Assembly: GCA_029891385.1 (NCBI GenBank)
Contig: CM057228.1
Coordinates: forward strand, 70,757,523 to 70,821,522
Length of the DNA: 64,000 bases
Direction of reading: 5' to 3'
From: Erythroxylum novogranatense
Lineage: Eukaryota; Streptophyta; Magnoliopsida; Malpighiales; Erythroxylaceae
A program made the position numbers and the translations under genes. A model generated the notes under the pieces. It had not been told where the DNA came from and ran no database searches. It saw nothing but the letters and a program-made list of their open reading frames with translations. Positions within the stretch are counted from its first letter, which is position 1. Every line of letters starts with the position of its first letter. This document shows, in pieces, positions 1 to 10,488 of this stretch.

Positions 1-3000
1 AAAAACAAGTGAGGGTGCCATTTACAATTGGGAAGTATAGTGATGAGGTTACATGTGATGTGGTTCCAATGCAAGCTAGTCATATGTTGTTGGGTAGACC
101 ATGGCAATGGGATAGAAGAGTAATGTATGATGGGTATTTGAATAGGTGTATAGTGGAGAAAGAGGGAAAAAGGTATACACTTTTACCTTTGACACCAAAA
201 CAAAATTTTGAAGACCAAATGCAACTTGAAAAATCCTATGACGAATTTGCACAAAAAGAGGCTGAACGAAAAAGGAAAGAAAGTGAGAAAGAAAGAGAAA
301 AACAAGAGAGAGAAAAATAGAAGGCAAATGTAAAGAGAAAAAGAGTGAAGATAATTCAGCCAATGAGAGAAAAGAAGAGAGAAAAGTGAATTTCTATGCA
401 AAAGTGAGGGATGTGAAGAGAGCTTTGACGACAAACATGCCAATGTTTGTACTTTTGTACAAAGAGGCTTATTTTTCAACTAACGATCTTGACCTTACTT
501 TGCCTAGTGTTGTGATTGATGTTTTGCAGGAATATAGCGATATTTTTCCCGATGATCTACCTCAAGGTTTACTACCTTTGCGAGGAATTGAACATCAAAT
601 CGATCTCATTCCTGGGGCTGCCATACCAAATAGACCAGCATATCGAAGCAATCCTGCGGAGACTAAAGAATTGCAAAAGCAAGTGGAAGAACTTTTGGAG
701 AAAGGACATATAAGATAGAGCTTAAGCCCATGTGCAGTACCCGTTTTGTTGGTACCAAAGAAGGATGGAAGTTGACGTATGTGTGTGTATTGCAGAGCTG
801 TCAACAAAATAACGGTAAAATATCGACATCCCATACCTCGACTTGATGATATGTTGGATGAGTTACATGGCGCATGCATTTTTTCTAAAATTGATTTGAA
901 GAGTGGTTATCACCAAATTAGAATGAAATCGGGTGATGAATGGAAAACTGCCTTTAAAACTAAACATGGATTGTATGAGTGGTTGGTAATGCTATTTGGC
1001 TTAACTAATGCACCAAGTACCTTTATGCGTTTAATGAACCATATTTTACGAGAATTTATTGGCAAGTTTGTAGTTGTCTATTTTGATGACATTCTAGTGT
1101 ATAGCAAATCTATTGAATAACATGTCATTCATTTAAGATGTGTGTTTGATGTGTTGCGCAACTTTCAATTGTATGCTAACATGAAGAAATGTACATTTTG
1201 CATTGATCCCATTATTTTCTTGGAATATGTGGTGAGTGGAAAAGGAATTGAAGTTGATAGCAAAAAGGTAAAGGCTATACATGCATGGCCGAAACATAAG
1301 AATGTTAGTAAGGTGAGGAGTTTTCATGGTTTGGCAAGTTTCTATTGGAGATTTGTCAAAGATTTTAGTGCAATTACTGCACAATTGACAGAAATCATGA
1401 AAAAAGATAAGGGGTTTATTTGGGAAAAAGAGCAAGAGCATGCATTTGCATTATTAAAGGATAAGTTGAGTAATGCATCATTGTTGAGGCTGCCTAATTT
1501 TTAATTAACTTTTGAAATCGAATGTGATGCTTCCGGGATTTGTATAGGTTCTATTTTGATGCAGGAAAAAAGACCAGTTGCTTACTTTAGCGAGAAGCTA
1601 AATAGAGCACAACTCAACTACTCAACTTATGACAAAGAGCTATATGTGTTGGTGAGGACATTAGAGACATGGCAACATTATCTGCTGCCTAAAGAATTTA
1701 TAATTCACACCGACCATGAATCATTGCGCCATTTGAAGGGGCAAAGCAAGTTGAAAAAGCGACATGCCAAATGGGTGGAGTTCATTGAATCCTTTCCATA
1801 TGTGATACAATACAAGCAAGGAAAAGAGAATATTGTGGCTGATGCGCTCTCTAGAAGGCATGAAGGGTTTCTATTTAAGAAAGGGAAATTATCCGTGGCT
1901 AATAGTTCAATTCGAGAATTGCTTGTTCATGAAGCACATAGTGGGGGGCTCATGGGACATTTTGGTATAGACAAGACATTGAGTATATTGCATGAGCATT
2001 TCTTTTGGCCAAATATGCGCAAAGATGTTGAGAAAATCTGTTCACGTTGCATGTTATGTAGACAAGCTAAGTCTAGAGTTCAACCGCATGGGTTATAGTG
2101 GATCGTTTTTCTACTCATCCTTGGATTGATATTTTTATGGACTTTGTTTTAGGATTACCGAGGACTAAGAAAGGACGAGACTCAATTTTTGTTGTAGTGG
2201 ATCGTTTTTCTAAAATGGCTCATTTTGTTCCATGTCATAAAACTGATGATGCATCTCACATTGCCGATTTGTCTTTCCGCGAGGTAGTACGTTTGCATGG
2301 CATACCTAGAACTACTGTATCTGACCGGGATGTTAAGTTTCTTAGTCATTTTTGGCGTGTACTTTGGTCTAAACTTGGGACTAAGTTGTTATTTTCTACT
2401 TCATCACACCCTCAAACTGATGGTCAAACTGAAGTAGTAAACAGGACTCTTGGTACCTTGTTGTGTGCTTTAATTAAAGGGAATGTAAAGTCTTGGGAAG
2501 AACTTTTGTCATTTGTTGAGTTTGCTTTATAATAGAAGTGTGCATTCTTCTACTGGATTTTCTCCTTTTGAAATTGGGTATGGTTTTCAACCACTAACCA
2601 CTTTGGATCTTGTGCCTTTTCCTTTAAGTTAGATCTCTAACTTAGATGGGCTTAAAAAGGCTGAATTGGTTAAGGCCATTCACAATAAAGCACGAGAAAG
2701 GATTGAGAAGAGAAATCAACAAGTTGCTAACAAAGTGAACAAAGGAAGGCGCAAGGTAACCTTTGAACCAGGAGATTGGGTATGGGTGCACATGCGCAAG
2801 GAACGGTTTCCTTCCAAAAGAAAATCTAAATTGGATGCTCGTGGTGACGGACCATTTCAAATTATTGCTAAGATCAATGACAATGCATATAAAGTTGATC
2901 TTCCTGGTGAGTGCGCTGTTTCTAGTACCTTTAATGTATCTGACCTGTCTCATTTTGATTTTGATGAAGGTGAAGATTCGAGGACAAATCATTTTAAGGG

Positions 3001-3391
3001 GAGGGGAAATGATACAAATCACGTTCAAGATGCTACAAGAAGCAATCTAGGTGATTTAGACCGGATTCCCAATATGGAAAGTTTTCAGGTTCTAAATAAG
3101 GAAACTTCACCAAATTTGGAACATGGAGCTAAAGTGCATGAAGATGCCATGGGAAATCATATTGAGGCTGTTCAAGAAAAACAAGATCATTCAAGTGCCA
3201 ACGTGGAAGGTTTCTCCAATATGGAAAGTTTTGTCGGTCCGGTCACAAGGTCCCGAGCAAAGAGTATAAAGGAGCAACTCCAAATTTATGTGCAAAACCA
3301 TGTTGAAAGTGGGCTATCCAAGTATGGCAAGTCCATATATGGAAATGTTTTGGAGCCTAAGTATGTCTATATAATTGGGCTAACAGACTAG
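1..3391 (+). pseudogene. Family A pol remnant: protease C-terminus, RT, RNase H, integrase
   Basis: Protease C-terminal half (LLGRPWQWDRRV near 85-120) is followed by a Lys/Glu-rich linker, then RT from about 500. RT shows the catalytic YFDD at 1079-1090. RNase H covers about 1510-1860 (TDHESL). Integrase has a zinc-finger region (about 1920-2095), a DDE core with MDF, SDRD and TDGQTE motifs (2110-2520), and a C-terminal module ending FNVSDLSHFD. From 386 to 2098 everything lies in one frame, broken by stops at 716, 773, 1118 and 1502; at least the one at 773 looks like a G-to-A change in a Trp codon. Frame changes occur near 320, 2096 and 2530. Around 2096 a short sequence resembling 2199-2214 replaces the expected codons. 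The frame runs on into the LTR to 3391. Confidence 0.92.
2975..3009 (+). promoter_or_regulatory. Family A polypurine tract with upstream dyad
   Basis: A purine-rich run (AAGGGGAGGGGAAA, 2996-3009) lies directly against the TGATAC start of the 3' LTR, as expected for the plus-strand primer of reverse transcription. Just upstream, 2975-2990 is a decayed form of the dyad GATTCG-AGGA-CGAATC seen in other families here (one mismatch, giving CAAATC). Confidence 0.8.
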
Positions 3392-5098
3392 TTTGAGGTG
3401 TTTGTGTTTTTGAGCTTGTTTTGGGTCAAATTTGGGTTTGTTTTATTATGGACTGTTTTTATTTGTCTCCTTTGGGTTTAGAATAAGTGAAATGGGCTAC
3501 TTTTCAAGGGGGCCACATTGGTTTTTAGTCATTTCTTTTTCAGACTTGGTTTATGGGTTCATTTTAGCTTTTTAAGTTAGAATACATGGGACCCTTGTTA
3601 TTTCACTTAAGCCCATTTCGAAATCCACTAGCTCTAGGTTTAATTAAGCACGTTTTAGGGTTTTGTGTCTGTCATATTCTCTCTCCATCTTATTCTCTCC
3701 AGCAGCCACCTCTCTCTCAACATTGAAGATTGTCTTTTCATCTCACCCACCTTCTCCACCACGTTTTTCCACATCAGCCATCTTCTTTACTAACTTGAAG
3801 ACATTTATTTTAGTTTTTTATTGTTTTGTCTTATATTGTAATGCCTATAACAAGGCTATTTTCAGTTGTAATGCAACAACAAGATGTATTTTGAAAATTT
3901 CAGATCTGAATGAAAGAGAGTGATACAATTCACCAAGGCAATGGAGACTTGAAGATGCCAATGGGTCCAATTACAAGGTCGCGCTCCAACAAGCTCAAAG
4001 CACAATTTCAGATTTATGTACAAGCTTTTGTTTCACAAGAACTTCAAGAAGTTTTGTTGATCAAGCTTGAGAAGAGCTTAGGAAGACACCAAAGTGTGTG
4101 CACATTGGAGGCTTCAAACCAAGAGGGCTAACACTTAGCCAATTTTCACAAGCACAAGTCTAATCAATGGGCTTGGGCTTATTTTATCTTATAAGGGGCA
4201 TGTGGACTTCTTTTAGGCTTTTTCATGGGCTGATTTGCATTAAGTGTGCATGTGCTTCATTAAAAAAGTCATGTGCATGTTTTATTTTAAGGAACCAAGC
4301 TTGTGGGCCTAGTTTAAAAGCCCAATTCGCCCCTCTTAAGTTAGTCTTCTATTTTGTGGTTTTCTTATCCTATTTAGACAGGGACTAGTCAATTTTAATT
4401 AGTTTTGAAGCCCAAATCCATGTGGGATTTATTCTTGGGCAGATTTGTTTCAAGAAGGCCTTTTGATATTTTGGGCTTTCTTTAGGGTTTTTAGGTTATC
4501 TTTGTTAGGGTTTACATTGCAAAGGGTATTTAAACCTTTGCTTTAGTCATGAACACGAGTTTAGAGAGATCAACAAAATTAGAAAGCATTCTTCAAGAGA
4601 GAATTGAGATTCTTGCTTGTTTTACCTTAAGGATTGATTCAACTTATCAAGTAAGTTCTAACTTGTGGCGTTAATTCAATTCCTACAATCTTATACTCTT
4701 TGTTACCAATTCCTTGCTGTTTTGGGGGTGAAGGGTCTTGTTAGATTGATTGAATTTAGGTTTGGGAACAATCATTGAAACGGAGGTGATCTAGACATTG
4801 ATTCTAGGTTGTTGCCGTATCGGAGAGATTGCTTTCTTTTATGTTTATGCACAAGGTGTTCTTATTGATTGCAATTGAGTTTATCTTTTGTTATCAATTT
4901 TAATTCCTATTTCTTGTGTTCTTGAGTGCTTACCTGATTAGGGTTCAAGGGGATTTCTAAAAATTAACTTGGGTTCTTGTCATAAGTGTTCTTGGGTGTA
5001 AGAACAAATCCTAATCTGATCGCTTGTTGAGAAACCAATTCTGATTTGATTGGTAACGAGTTCTAAGGGTCGATTAAGGGTCTTGGGGTTCCGCATCA
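3010..5098 (+). mobile_element. Family A 3' LTR, split by a nested solo LTR
   Basis: The LTR runs TGATAC to GCATCA. It is about 1.18 kb once the insertion at 3921-4827 is removed. Its first 380 bases continue the integrase frame for about 125 residues, including a GPVTRSRAK motif at 3236-3262. A near copy lies at 27746-36442 with different insertions. Relative to the shorter LTR at 6678-7603 (family B) it has an extra stretch of roughly 190 bases around 3720-3910. Confidence 0.9.
3921..4822 (+). mobile_element. Family C solo LTR with 5-bp target duplication
   Basis: A 902-base LTR starting TGATACAATTCACC and ending GTATCG (last base mutated from the family GTATCA). It is flanked by GAGAG at 3916-3920 and 4823-4827. 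The undisturbed A LTR at about 28525 reads continuously across this point, confirming insertion. No internal sequence remains, so this is the usual product of recombination between the two LTRs of an element. It retains the start of the LTR-encoded integrase tail ([10 protein letters not shown], about 3964-3993). Confidence 0.93.
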
Positions 5099-5105
5099 TA
5101 GACCC

Positions 5106-5868
5106 TGATACAAGAAACCATGGCAATGGAGATCAAGGTGCAACACGTCAAGACAAGCTTACTTTGCCAAGTGGACCAATTACAAGACAACGTGCAGCAA
5201 GGCTGAACCAAGCACTTCAAGGGTTTGTTCAAAGTCACATTATATCTCACCTTAATGACATGACCAAACCATCCGTGGAGAATTCAAGTGGAGTTGTCAA
5301 GCTTGTGATTCTTGTAGAGAGGGCATGTGGAGGGGCTAATACTTAGCCAAATTTCAAGACAAGTTCAATTATTCTTATGGACTTATTTTAGTACATTGGG
5401 CCTGTTATTTATCCTTTGTTTATTAGGTCCAAAGAGACTTGTTATGGGCTAGGTATTTATTAGTACTTGCCTTAGTTTATTTAAAGCTAGTTTTGGACTA
5501 CCAAGTGTGTGGGCCTAAGTAGAGTAATCCATTAGGCCCATCCACCTCCCTTAGGTTTATTTAAGTTATTTTGGTCTTATTTAAGTTGGTTTAGCCCAAT
5601 CCTAAGTGGATTAGGATCAGATTGCATTATTGGGCTATAAACTCCAAAACTAGTTAGGATTAGGCTTGCTTTAGCATTAAAGGGTCTTGTAACCTATTCC
5701 TTTTAGGTTTAGGTGATGGGAAAGGATATAAATACCTTATTTTATCCTTGTAAACAATAAAACAACAGATTTGGTTGATTAACGAAATTGAGAGATATTC
5801 TCTTCAAGTAAGGTGTGTTCTTCTTATTGTTACTTCAAGGATTGCATCACTTATCAAGGTAATCACTT
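5106..5868 (+). mobile_element. Family D LTR, truncated at its 3' end
   Basis: Begins TGATACAAGAAACC and matches the family D LTR found in reverse at 13290-14090, but lacks the last 155 or so bases. It has a stretch of about 117 bases missing from the other copy. A TATA box (TATAAATA, 5727-5734) precedes the likely transcript start. The first 240 bases code for the tail [20 protein letters not shown], ending at 5346. At 5868/5869 it joins family B gag through the short shared sequence ATCAAG, pointing to an illegitimate deletion. Confidence 0.85.
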
Positions 5869-6677
5869 ATCAAGCCACCATGATAAATGAAGGTAGAAAC
5901 TATGGAGGAGCAAGGAGGGGTCGAAATGATCTTGACAGAAACCTAGGAAGTATCAAAATGAAAATTCCATCGTTTCTGGGCAAAAATGATCCTAAGGCAT
6001 ACATGGAATGGGAAAGAAAGGTGGAGCTCATTTTTGAGTGTCATAATTACTCAGAAGAAAAGAAGGTAAAGCTTGCTGCCGTAGAGTTTAGTGAGTATGC
6101 CATTGTGTGGTGGGACCAATTGATTATGAGTAGACGAAGAAATAGAGAACGTTCTATCCAAACATGGGAGGAGATGAAAGCCATTATGAGAAGACGTTTT
6201 GTTCCTAGCCACTATTATAGGGAATTGCATCAAAAATTGCAAAGCCTTGTTCAAGGATCAAAGAGTGTGGAGGACTACTATAAAGAGATGGAGATAGCAA
6301 TGATAAGGGCTGATGTGGAGGAAGATAGGAGAAGCCACCATGGCAAGGTTTCTCAATGGACTCAATAGAGATATTGCTAATGTGGTAGAGCTTCAACTTT
6401 ATGTGGAGATAGAAGACATGGTACATATGGCCATGAAAATAGAAAAGCAATTGAAGCGAAAGGGAATTGCGAGGCAAGCCAACACATATTCGACTCAAAA
6501 TTCCCAATGCAAGTCGAATTGGAGGAATGATAACAAGGCTGCCCAATTCAAAAGAGATGACAAAACCAAGTCAAAAGAACCATTCGACAACAAAAACAAA
6601 GGTATTTCTACTTCCCACACTAACAGAAATAGAGATATCAAATGTTTTAAATGTTTGGGATTTGGTCATATAGCTTC
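5869..6677 (+). pseudogene. Family B gag, copy 1 (5' end lost, zinc knuckle cut)
   Basis: Retrotransposon gag core (AYMEWERKVELIFECHNYSEEKKVKLAAVEF split over the usual region, then WWDQL and [12 protein letters not shown]) followed by a basic region and the nucleocapsid knuckle. The start is missing because D LTR sequence replaces it. One extra base near 6328 shifts the frame inside EEDREATMARF. The knuckle reads CFKCLGFGHIAS, then stops at 6677: the fourth metal ligand and all of PR and pol are missing, and the LTR start TGATAC follows immediately. The same junction occurs in the second copy at 9305/9306. Confidence 0.88.
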
Positions 6678-7603
6678 TGATACAAATGGGATTCAAAATG
6701 CTACAAGCAGCAATTTGGAAAATGGAGCTAAAGTGCAAGGCGATGTCATGGGAAATCATATTGAGGCTGTTCAAGCAAAACAAGATCATTCAAGTGCCAA
6801 CATGGAAGGTTTTTCCAGTATGGAAAGTTTTGTCGGTCCAGTCACAAGGTCCCGAACAAAGTGTCTGAAGGAGCAACTCCAAACTTATGTGCAAAACCAT
6901 GTTGAAAGTGGGCTATCCAAGTATGGCAAGTCCATATATGGAAATGTTTTGAAGCCTAAGTATGTCTACATAATTGGGCTAACAGACTAGTTTGGGATGT
7001 TTGTGTTTTGAGCATGTTTTGGGTCAAATTTGGGTTTGTTTGTTATGGGTTGTTTTATTTGTCTCTTTTGGGGTTAGAACAAATGAAATGGGCCACATTC
7101 CAAGAGGGCCACGTTGGTTTTAATTTCTTCTATTTCAGACTTGGTTTATGGGTTTAATTTAGCCTTTTAAGTTAGAATACATGGGCCCTTGTTATTCTAC
7201 TTAAGCCCATTTCGAAATCCATTAGGTTTAGGTATAAATTAAGCACGTTTTAGGGTTTTGGTGGCTCTCATATTAAGATCTCCATCATATTCTCTCCAGC
7301 AACCACCTCCCTCTCAACATTGAAGAGAGAGTTTGCTTTCTTTTATGTTTATGCACAAGGTGTTCTTATTTATTGCAATTGAGTTTATCTTTTGTTATCA
7401 ATTTTAATTCCTATTTCTTGTGTTCTTGAGTACTTAACTGATTGGGGTTCAAGGGGAGTTCTACAAATTAACTTGGGTTCTTGTCATAAGTGTTTTTGGG
7501 TGTAAGAACAAATATTATCCTGATTGCTTTGTTGAGAAACAAATTCTGATTTGATTGGTAACGAGTTCTAAGGGACGATTTAGGGTCTCGGGGTTCCGCA
7601 TCA
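6678..7603 (+). mobile_element. Family B LTR shared by two tandem units
   Basis: A complete 926-base LTR, TGATAC to GCATCA. It is the 3' LTR of the gag fragment on its left and the 5' LTR of the leader and gag on its right, since a primer-binding site follows at 7606. A TATA-like TATAAATT lies at 7233-7240. The gag reading frame continues into the LTR as far as 6990, carrying GPVTRSRTK. The LTR is closely related to family A but about 250 bases shorter. Confidence 0.9.
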
Positions 7604-8304
7604 TTTGGTATCAAAGCATTGGTTCCAATCAAGTAAGTATTTATTCCGTTTTGACTGAAAAAAAAATGGTTCTTGTAGGCTGTTTGCTTCAAACATAAAA
7701 TTTCCAGATCTTACATATACAAAATCGTGCAATTGAGTTGAACAACTGTTATTTTCGATTTTGTTGGTTTCAAATCTTCTGGAAAACATTAAAAGTTCAA
7801 GGGAAAACTTGATTATAGCTGCTGTTTGGGTGTTTGAAATTTCAAAATAGTTTAGGTATAAATAGCACAATTTTGGTACTGTTAGTTTCTAATTCTTTTC
7901 AATTCAGTTTAGTTGCTGGCCAAATCCATACTTTACATTTTTGTTTGAGTGTTTTGAGTGATAATTTGGGGTTCCATTTGGAAATTTCAAGTTTCTGATA
8001 TAAAATCCCAGAAGTCGTCATTTGCTTGCATCCTTTAGTTTTCTGTTTAGGTTTTTCCTTGCAAATTCTCAATTAAAATTGGTCGCATTAAGATATTTGA
8101 TTGCTCTTTGAATTGGCCCTTAAGTATAAACATTGAAAGATTGCTTGAGTGGTAAAAGGCAAGAGTGTGTGAGCTCAAAAGAGGGAAAAAGCCAAGTTTG
8201 AGTGAAAACACGAGAGGTGTGTCGTTACTTCGAGAGTAAACACGTGAGGGAGTGTTTGTGAGGAATATTTTTTTGTTATTCTTGTTGAAATTTTCAGATT
8301 CGCC
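7604..8304 (+). promoter_or_regulatory. Family B leader: primer site, conserved leader blocks, 3' splice-like site
   Basis: TGGTATCAAAGC (7606-7617) resembles the 3' end complement of initiator Met tRNA with one change from the usual TGGTATCAGAGC. A good 5' splice match GTAAGT begins at 7633. Near the end are the blocks shared with other families: GTGGTAAAAGGCAAGAG (about 8149-8165), GTGAAAACACGAG (about 8200-8212) and AACACGTGAGGGAGTGT (about 8239-8255). A T-rich run ending CAG at 8297 lies eight bases before the gag ATG. No gene is otherwise seen here. Confidence 0.7.
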
Positions 8305-9305
8305 ATGGATTCTCAAGAAAGTGGGGTTGAGAAACAAGATCAAGCTTTCATTCTAAAAGCCACGCAACAGGAGTTCCAAAGAATGCCAATCATGATGAGG
8401 GACATGAGTGAAAGAATTGACAAGGGTTCTGGCCAACGTGTTCCAAGTCCGAGAAGACAACCAACACGTCCAATTGAAGATGAATATAATGAAGAGTTTG
8501 ATGATCAAGCCACCATGATAAATGAAGGTAGAAACTATGGAGGAGCAAGGAGGGTCGAATGATCTTGTGAAACCTAGGAAGTATCAAAATGAAAATTCCA
8601 TCGCTTCGGGCAAAATGATCCTAAGGCATACATGGAATGGGAAAGAAAGGTGGAGCTCATTTTTTAGTGTCATAATTACTCAGAAGAAAAGAAGGTAAAG
8701 CTTGCTGCCGTAGAGTTTAGTGAGTATGCCATTGTGTGGTGGGACCAATTGATTATGAGTAGACGAAGAAATAGAGAACGTTCTATCCAAACATGGGAGG
8801 AGATGAAAGCCATTATGAGAAGACGTTTTGTTCCTAGCCACTATTATAGGGAATTACATCAAAAATTGCAAAGCCTTGTTCAAGGATCAAAGAGTGTGGA
8901 GGACTACTATAAAGAGATGGAGATAGCAATGATAAGGGCAAATGTGGAGGAAGATAGAGAAGCCACCATGGCAAGGTTTCTCAATGGACTCAATAGAGAT
9001 ATTGCTAATGTGGTAGTGCTTGAACATTATGTGGAGATAGAAGACATGGTACATATGGCCATGAAAATAGAAAAGCAATTGAAGCGAAAGGGAATTGCGA
9101 GGCAAGCCAACACATATTCGACTCAAAATTCCCAATGCAAGTCGAATTGGAGGAATGATAACAAGGCTGCCCAATTCAAAAGAGATGACAAAACCAAGTC
9201 AAAAGAACCATTCGACAACAAAAACAAAGGTATTTCTACTTCCCACACAAACAGAAATAGAGATATCAAATGTTTTAAATGTTTGGGATTTGGTCATATA
9301 GCTTC
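8305..9305 (+). pseudogene. Family B gag, copy 2
   Basis: Starts in a favourable context (GCCATGG) as MDSQESGVEKQDQAF. The N-terminal region is followed by an acidic stretch, the gag core ([37 protein letters not shown]) and the partial zinc knuckle CFKCLGFGHIAS, which ends at the LTR start 9306. Small deletions around 8556-8612 and a stop in the FECHN segment (about 8664) break the N-terminal half; 8734 onward is open and runs into the LTR. PR, RT, RNase H and integrase are absent. The repeat period relative to copy 1 is about 2.63 kb. Confidence 0.88.
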
Positions 9306-9582
9306 TGATACAAATGGGATTCAAAATGCTACAAGCAGCAATTTGGAAAATGGAGCTAAAGTGCAAGGCGATGTCATGGGAAATCATATTGAGGCTATTC
9401 GAGCAAAACAAGATCATTCAAGTGCCAACATGGAAGGTTTTCCCAGTATGGAAAGTTTTGTCGGTCCAGTCACAAGGTCCCGAACAAAGCGTCTGAAGGA
9501 GCAACTCCAAACTTATGTGCAAAACCATGTTGAAAGTGGGCTATCCAAGTATGGCAAGTCCATATATGGAAATGTTTTGGAG
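9306..9582 (+). mobile_element. Family B LTR, first 277 bases only
   Basis: Begins TGATACAAATGGG exactly as at 6678. It is cut by the start of a C LTR at 9583. A further B LTR segment begins near 12405, but its left edge does not continue this break point cleanly, so a simple nested insertion cannot be reconstructed. Confidence 0.85.
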
Positions 9583-10488
9583 TGATACAACTCACCAAGG
9601 CAATGGAGACTTGAGGATGCCAATGGGTCCAATTACAAGGTCGCGCTCCAACAAGCTCAAAGCACAATTTCAGATTTATGTACAAGCTTTTGTTTCACAA
9701 GAACTTCAAGAAGTTTTGTTGATCAAGCTTGGAGAAGAGCTTAGGAAGACACCAAAGTGTGTGTGCACATTGGAGGCTTCAAACCAAGAGGGCTAACACT
9801 TAGCCAATTTTCACAAGCACAAGTCTAATCAATGGGTTTGGGCTTATTTTATCTTATAACGGGCATGTGGACTTCTTTTAGGCTTTTTCATGGGCTGATT
9901 TGCATTAAGTGTGCATGTGCTTCATTAAAAAAGTCATGTGCATGTTTTATTTTAAGGAACCAAGCTTGTGGGCCTAGTTTAAAAGCCCAATTCGCCCCTC
10001 TTAAGTTAGTCTTCTATTTTGTGGTTTTCTTATCCTATTTGGACAAGGACTAGTCAATTTTAATTAGTTTTGAAGCCCAAATCCATGTGGGATTTATTCT
10101 TGGGCAGATTTGTTTCAAGAAGGCCTTTTGATATTTTGGGCTTTCTTTAGGGTTTTTAGGTTATCGTTGTTAGGGTTTACATTGCAAAGGGTATTTAAAC
10201 CTTTGCTTTAGCCATGAACACGAGTTTTAGAGAGATCATCAAAATTAGAAAGCATTCTTCAAGAGAGAATTGAGATTCTTGCTTGTTTTACCTTAAGGAT
10301 TGATTCAACTTATCAAGTAAGTTCTAACTTGTGGCGTTAATTTAATTCCTACAATCTTATACTCTTTGTTACCAATTCCTTGCTGTTTTGGGGGTGAAGG
10401 GTCTTGTTAGATGGATTGAATTTAGGTTTTAGAACAATCATTGAAACGGAGGTGATCTAGACAATGATTCTAGGTTGTTGCCGTATCA
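9583..10488 (+). mobile_element. Family C 5' LTR
   Basis: A 906-base LTR, TGATAC to GTATCA, the same length as the 3' LTR at 56588-57493. A TATA-like TATTTAAA lies in the segment GGGTATTTAAACC near 10190. CAAGTAAGTT near 10315 is a strong 5' splice match inside the LTR. The first 214 bases encode the integrase tail ending at 9796. Confidence 0.92.

Larger units (their letters stand above)
1..5098 (+). mobile_element. Family A Ty3/gypsy element, left end outside window
   Basis: The 3' two-thirds of a CRM-like Ty3/gypsy retrotransposon. The window opens inside the protease and continues through reverse transcriptase, RNase H and integrase, a polypurine tract and a 3' LTR that starts TGATAC and ends GCATCA. 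The domain order PR-RT-RH-IN is diagnostic of Ty3/gypsy. The 3' LTR is interrupted by a solo LTR of family C. The bases after the LTR are TAGACCC, and the same seven bases follow another A LTR at 36443-36449. The coding region has several stops and frame changes, so the element is dead. Confidence 0.93.

Noticed and set aside
4167..4388. A conserved 73-residue ORF (MGLGLFYLI...) repeated in several C LTRs (also 9832, 50418, 56837, and minus 25951 and 59190)
   Set aside because: It recurs because the LTR is repeated. The reading frame shows no domain or signal logic and changes do not spare the protein; it lies in the untranslated part of the LTR.
4446..4515. TTTAGGGTTTTTAGG-like segments as telomeric repeats
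   Set aside because: Only isolated TTAGGGTTT matches in LTRs, no tandem array.
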